Source of the DNA: JAVRLS01 sp031961205 | Lineage (GTDB): Archaea; Thermoplasmatota; Thermoplasmata; Thermoplasmatales; Thermoplasmataceae | Direction: 5' to 3' | Assembly: GCA_031961205.1 (NCBI GenBank) | Contig: JAVRLS010000049.1 | Coordinates: forward strand, 1 to 7,218 | DNA: 7,218 nucleotides | Part shown: one piece after another, positions 5,450 through 7,218 of the stretch | How positions within the stretch are numbered: position 1 is the stretch's first letter | How the letters are laid out: the number at the start of each line of letters is the position of its first letter | Notes under the pieces: generated by a model | Told to the model about the DNA's origin: nothing | Database searches by the model: none | The model's input: the letters and a program-made list of their open reading frames with translations, nothing else | Translations under genes and position numbers: made by a program

Positions 5450-5907
5450 TATCCTAATTTAATTCCATCCGAGTTCTGGTAATTTCCGGACCTCAGATCG
5501 TATGTTTTCTCTGCGCTTTCCTCCATCCTGATGAAGACTATCTGCACTATGCGATCATTTTTCCTTATCGTCATTTCCGGGCCTGCGTTGAAGAAGGAAA
5601 GCGTCAGGCTACCCTCAAATCCTGCATCAACAAAGCCGAATGATCCAAAAAGGCCCTTCCTGGAATAAGAGGATCGTATCCATAGCATCCCTGCAATGTT
5701 TTCCGGTATCTTCACCTTTTCCATAGTTGATATGAAGAACTGTCCACCTGTTTTCACCGGAACTTCTTCATGGCGATTGCCGCCATACATTATTTCATTT
5801 ATTCTGAGATCATAGCCGTTTGGAGTAAGCGATTTTTCACTGTAATTTTCTGAAATGAGCATGCCGCTTTTTGCCATTGATCTTATTGCTTTATCGCTCA
5901 GTATCAT
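5449..5907 (-). CDS. dut: dUTPase of the dCTP-deaminase-like family
   Basis: A 152-aa protein of the trimeric dUTPase/dCTP deaminase superfamily, expected to convert dUTP to dUMP and pyrophosphate, keeping uracil out of DNA and supplying dTMP synthesis. Visible motifs are LTPNGYDLRI (27-36), RSSYSRKGL (78-86), GFVDAGFEGSLTL (91-103) with Asp94 as the likely water-activating residue, NDRIVQIVF (117-125) and a Tyr/Gly-containing C-terminal lid (YQNSDGIKLG, 143-152). In E. coli dCTP deaminase the deamination glutamate (E138) lies in LEFYN; the equivalent here is Ser104 in LSFFN, so deamination is unlikely and dUTPase activity is the better call. The length matches short archaeal dUTPases (about 150-160 aa) rather than Dcd (about 190-205). 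Start is the ATG at 5907, with a TATA box at leaderless spacing. Confidence 0.85.
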   Translation of the reverse strand: MILSDKAIRSMAKSGMLISENYSEKSLTPNGYDLRINEIMYGGNRHEEVPVKTGGQFFISTMEKVKIPENIAGMLWIRSSYSRKGLFGSFGFVDAGFEGSLTLSFFNAGPEMTIRKNDRIVQIVFIRMEESAEKTYDLRSGNYQNSDGIKLG

Positions 5908-5926
5908 CAGCAGGTCATACGGGTAT

Positions 5927-5937
5927 GGTATAAAAAT
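5927..5937 (-). promoter_or_regulatory. TATA box of the dUTPase gene
   Basis: ATTTTTATACC on the minus strand spans about 20-30 bases before the ATG at 5907, giving a predicted leaderless mRNA. The T-run inside it could also help end transcripts from the upstream permease gene. Confidence 0.6.
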
Positions 5938-5970
5938 TTATTAGAGATGGTTAATAATAAGATTTGAATT

Positions 5971-7218
5971 TCATGCACCGTGGTCTTTTGAATACCTTGA
6001 AAATGATAAATAAAGTGCCATTGCCAGAAAGAATGATATAAAATAGCTTATATCGACACCACCTAGCATCCTGGCAATCGGGGCTTCAAATATTCCTGAG
6101 GGCGCCATGAATGGGATTGAAGCTAGCAGCGCAACGGAATATGAAAATATGCCGGCCTTGTTGATCAATGGTATACTTCTCTCGCTGAATTTACTCTTTC
6201 TATTGACTATGAAAAAATCCGCGATCAGTATGGCTATCCACGGCGTTATCCAGTAATCAAGCATGAACAGGAATGTCTCATAAAACTGGTAGAATATCCT
6301 GAAACCTATGATCCCGAGTATAAGTGAAAATGCAGATGCTATTATTACCGGGACATATCTTTTCACCTTTATCCCTATTGATATGAAGGAGAGGGAATTT
6401 GAATACAGGTTTATTGCATTGGCGGCTATACCGCCAAGAAAGAGCGACATCATTCCGACTATTGCATATGGCCCCATAACTGAAAAAAGATCCAGGGCAG
6501 GATTTCCTGCAGGGTTTCTTGAGAGTACTGCAACTATCATCCCGGCCACTTCAGCGAATATAGTCGCGGATGATGAACCGATAAGGGTATACAGGAAGGT
6601 CGATGCTGCCGGGGCATCCTTGCTTATATACCTTGAATAGTCCGATGCATATGGTCCCCATGACATTATATATGAAAATGATGCTGCAAACGTTATTCCA
6701 AATATTTCAGGCACGGGCATTAGAGGGACTGCATGATAAATCACGCCGATATTACGAACAGGAAGGAAAACTATTAGAAAAACAAACATGAATCCAATTA
6801 CGAATGACATGACCTTCTCGAAAAGCCGGATTGCCCTGTATCCGATTAAAGATGTGAGGGCGACTATAAAAACTATGGCAAGTATGATCACATAATACGA
6901 TGCGTCCGTTGCAATATAGAGCGCAAATGATGCCAGTATAACATTTACGGTTAGCCAACCTGCGGTGTTCCCCCACTGAAGCGCGGAAAGAAATGATCCT
7001 CCCCTTATGCCGAATGACTGCTTGCCAATTGCCATCTGTGGCAGTCCTGTCCTGGGGCCAAGTACGCTCATCATTGAAAGAAGCACGCCTCCAGCAACTG
7101 TTCCTGATATAATGGCGATAAGCGAATAGGATAAAGTAAGGCCAAGGCTTACCGGTATGAACCCTATAGCAAAATCCCCAACGGTAAGGTTTGATGCGAA
7201 CCATATGAAGAACACAGA
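5971..7218 (-). CDS. NCS1-family nucleobase/cation symporter, 5' end outside the window
   Basis: 415 codons are visible and the frame stays open through the right edge, so the N-terminus (probably a few tens of residues) is missing; a GTG at 7215 is in frame but cuts into the first membrane helix region and is unlikely to be the start. About twelve hydrophobic helices are evident. NCS1 signatures (residues counted from that GTG): FFIWFASNLTVGDFAIG (2-18), GPRTGLPQMAIGKQSFG (53-69), WGPYASDYSRY (186-196), NLYSNSLSF (269-277) and WITPWIAILIADFFIV (322-337). Members import cytosine, uracil, purines, allantoin, hydantoins or thiamine precursors with H+ or Na+; the substrate cannot be set here. 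It ends 63 bases before the dUTPase start. A pyrimidine substrate would fit the neighbouring dUTPase but that is only suggestive. Confidence 0.88.
   Translation of the reverse strand, partial: SVFFIWFASNLTVGDFAIGFIPVSLGLTLSYSLIAIISGTVAGGVLLSMMSVLGPRTGLPQMAIGKQSFGIRGGSFLSALQWGNTAGWLTVNVILASFALYIATDASYYVIILAIVFIVALTSLIGYRAIRLFEKVMSFVIGFMFVFLIVFLPVRNIGVIYHAVPLMPVPEIFGITFAASFSYIMSWGPYASDYSRYISKDAPAASTFLYTLIGSSSATIFAEVAGMIVAVLSRNPAGNPALDLFSVMGPYAIVGMMSLFLGGIAANAINLYSNSLSFISIGIKVKRYVPVIIASAFSLILGIIGFRIFYQFYETFLFMLDYWITPWIAILIADFFIVNRKSKFSERSIPLINKAGIFSYSVALLASIPFMAPSGIFEAPIARMLGGVDISYFISFFLAMALYLSFSRYSKDHGA

Noticed and set aside
1..7218. CRISPR arrays, tRNA/rRNA genes, insertion sequences
   Set aside because: No regularly spaced repeats, cloverleaf-like sequences, rRNA segments, transposase frames or terminal inverted repeats were seen on either strand.

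Overview
This window looks like a piece of a thermoacidophilic archaeal chromosome from Thermoplasmatales (Thermoplasma or a near relative). The strongest evidence is the actin-like gene at 192-1169, which I recognise as an orthologue of the Thermoplasma acidophilum actin homologue Ta0583. Supporting signs are archaeal TATA boxes about 23-30 bases upstream of several start codons (leaderless mRNAs), GGTGA/GGAGG ribosome sites before some internal or leadered genes, Ile/Met-rich AT-leaning codon use, and closely packed genes. All genes but one are on the minus strand. Identifications are by eye; no database search was run.

Layout, read in the direction of minus-strand transcription (right to left). 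(a) 7218-5971: the 5'-truncated gene of an NCS1-family nucleobase/cation symporter. (b) 5907-5449: a dCTP-deaminase-family protein that lacks the deaminase glutamate and is best read as a dUTPase. (c) 5419-4922: a hot-dog acyl-CoA thioesterase. (d) 4891-1441: a tight four-gene cassette that looks like a minimal type IV secretion/DNA-transfer machine. Its parts are a 93-aa two-helix VirB2/CedA1-like pilin candidate, a VirB6/CedA-like polytopic channel protein, a 218-aa protein with a VirB3-like N-terminus joined to what looks like the first half of a VirB4 N-terminal domain, and a VirB4/HerA-type ATPase. (e) 1329-1508 on the plus strand: a small two-helix membrane protein whose 3' end overlaps the VirB4 gene tail to tail. 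(f) 1169-192: the actin-like ATPase, followed after 8 bases by (g) 183 to beyond base 1, the start of a small protein with a ribbon-helix-helix-like N-terminus.

How the parts may work together: genes (d) resemble the inner-membrane core of a conjugation or DNA-import apparatus (pilin, VirB3, VirB4, VirB6), similar in content to the crenarchaeal Ced system, with no relaxase or coupling protein in view. The actin plus RHH-like pair resembles a ParM/ParR segregation module. The most striking detail is that the VirB3-like and VirB4 genes lie in one reading frame, separated only by a TAG stop and one codon, with a good ribosome site for the downstream ATG. This looks like a VirB3-VirB4 fusion split inside the VirB4 N-terminal domain.

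No RNA genes, CRISPR arrays, insertion sequences or long repeats were seen. No gene-free stretch exceeds 300 bases; the longest, 1170-1328, holds two divergent promoters.
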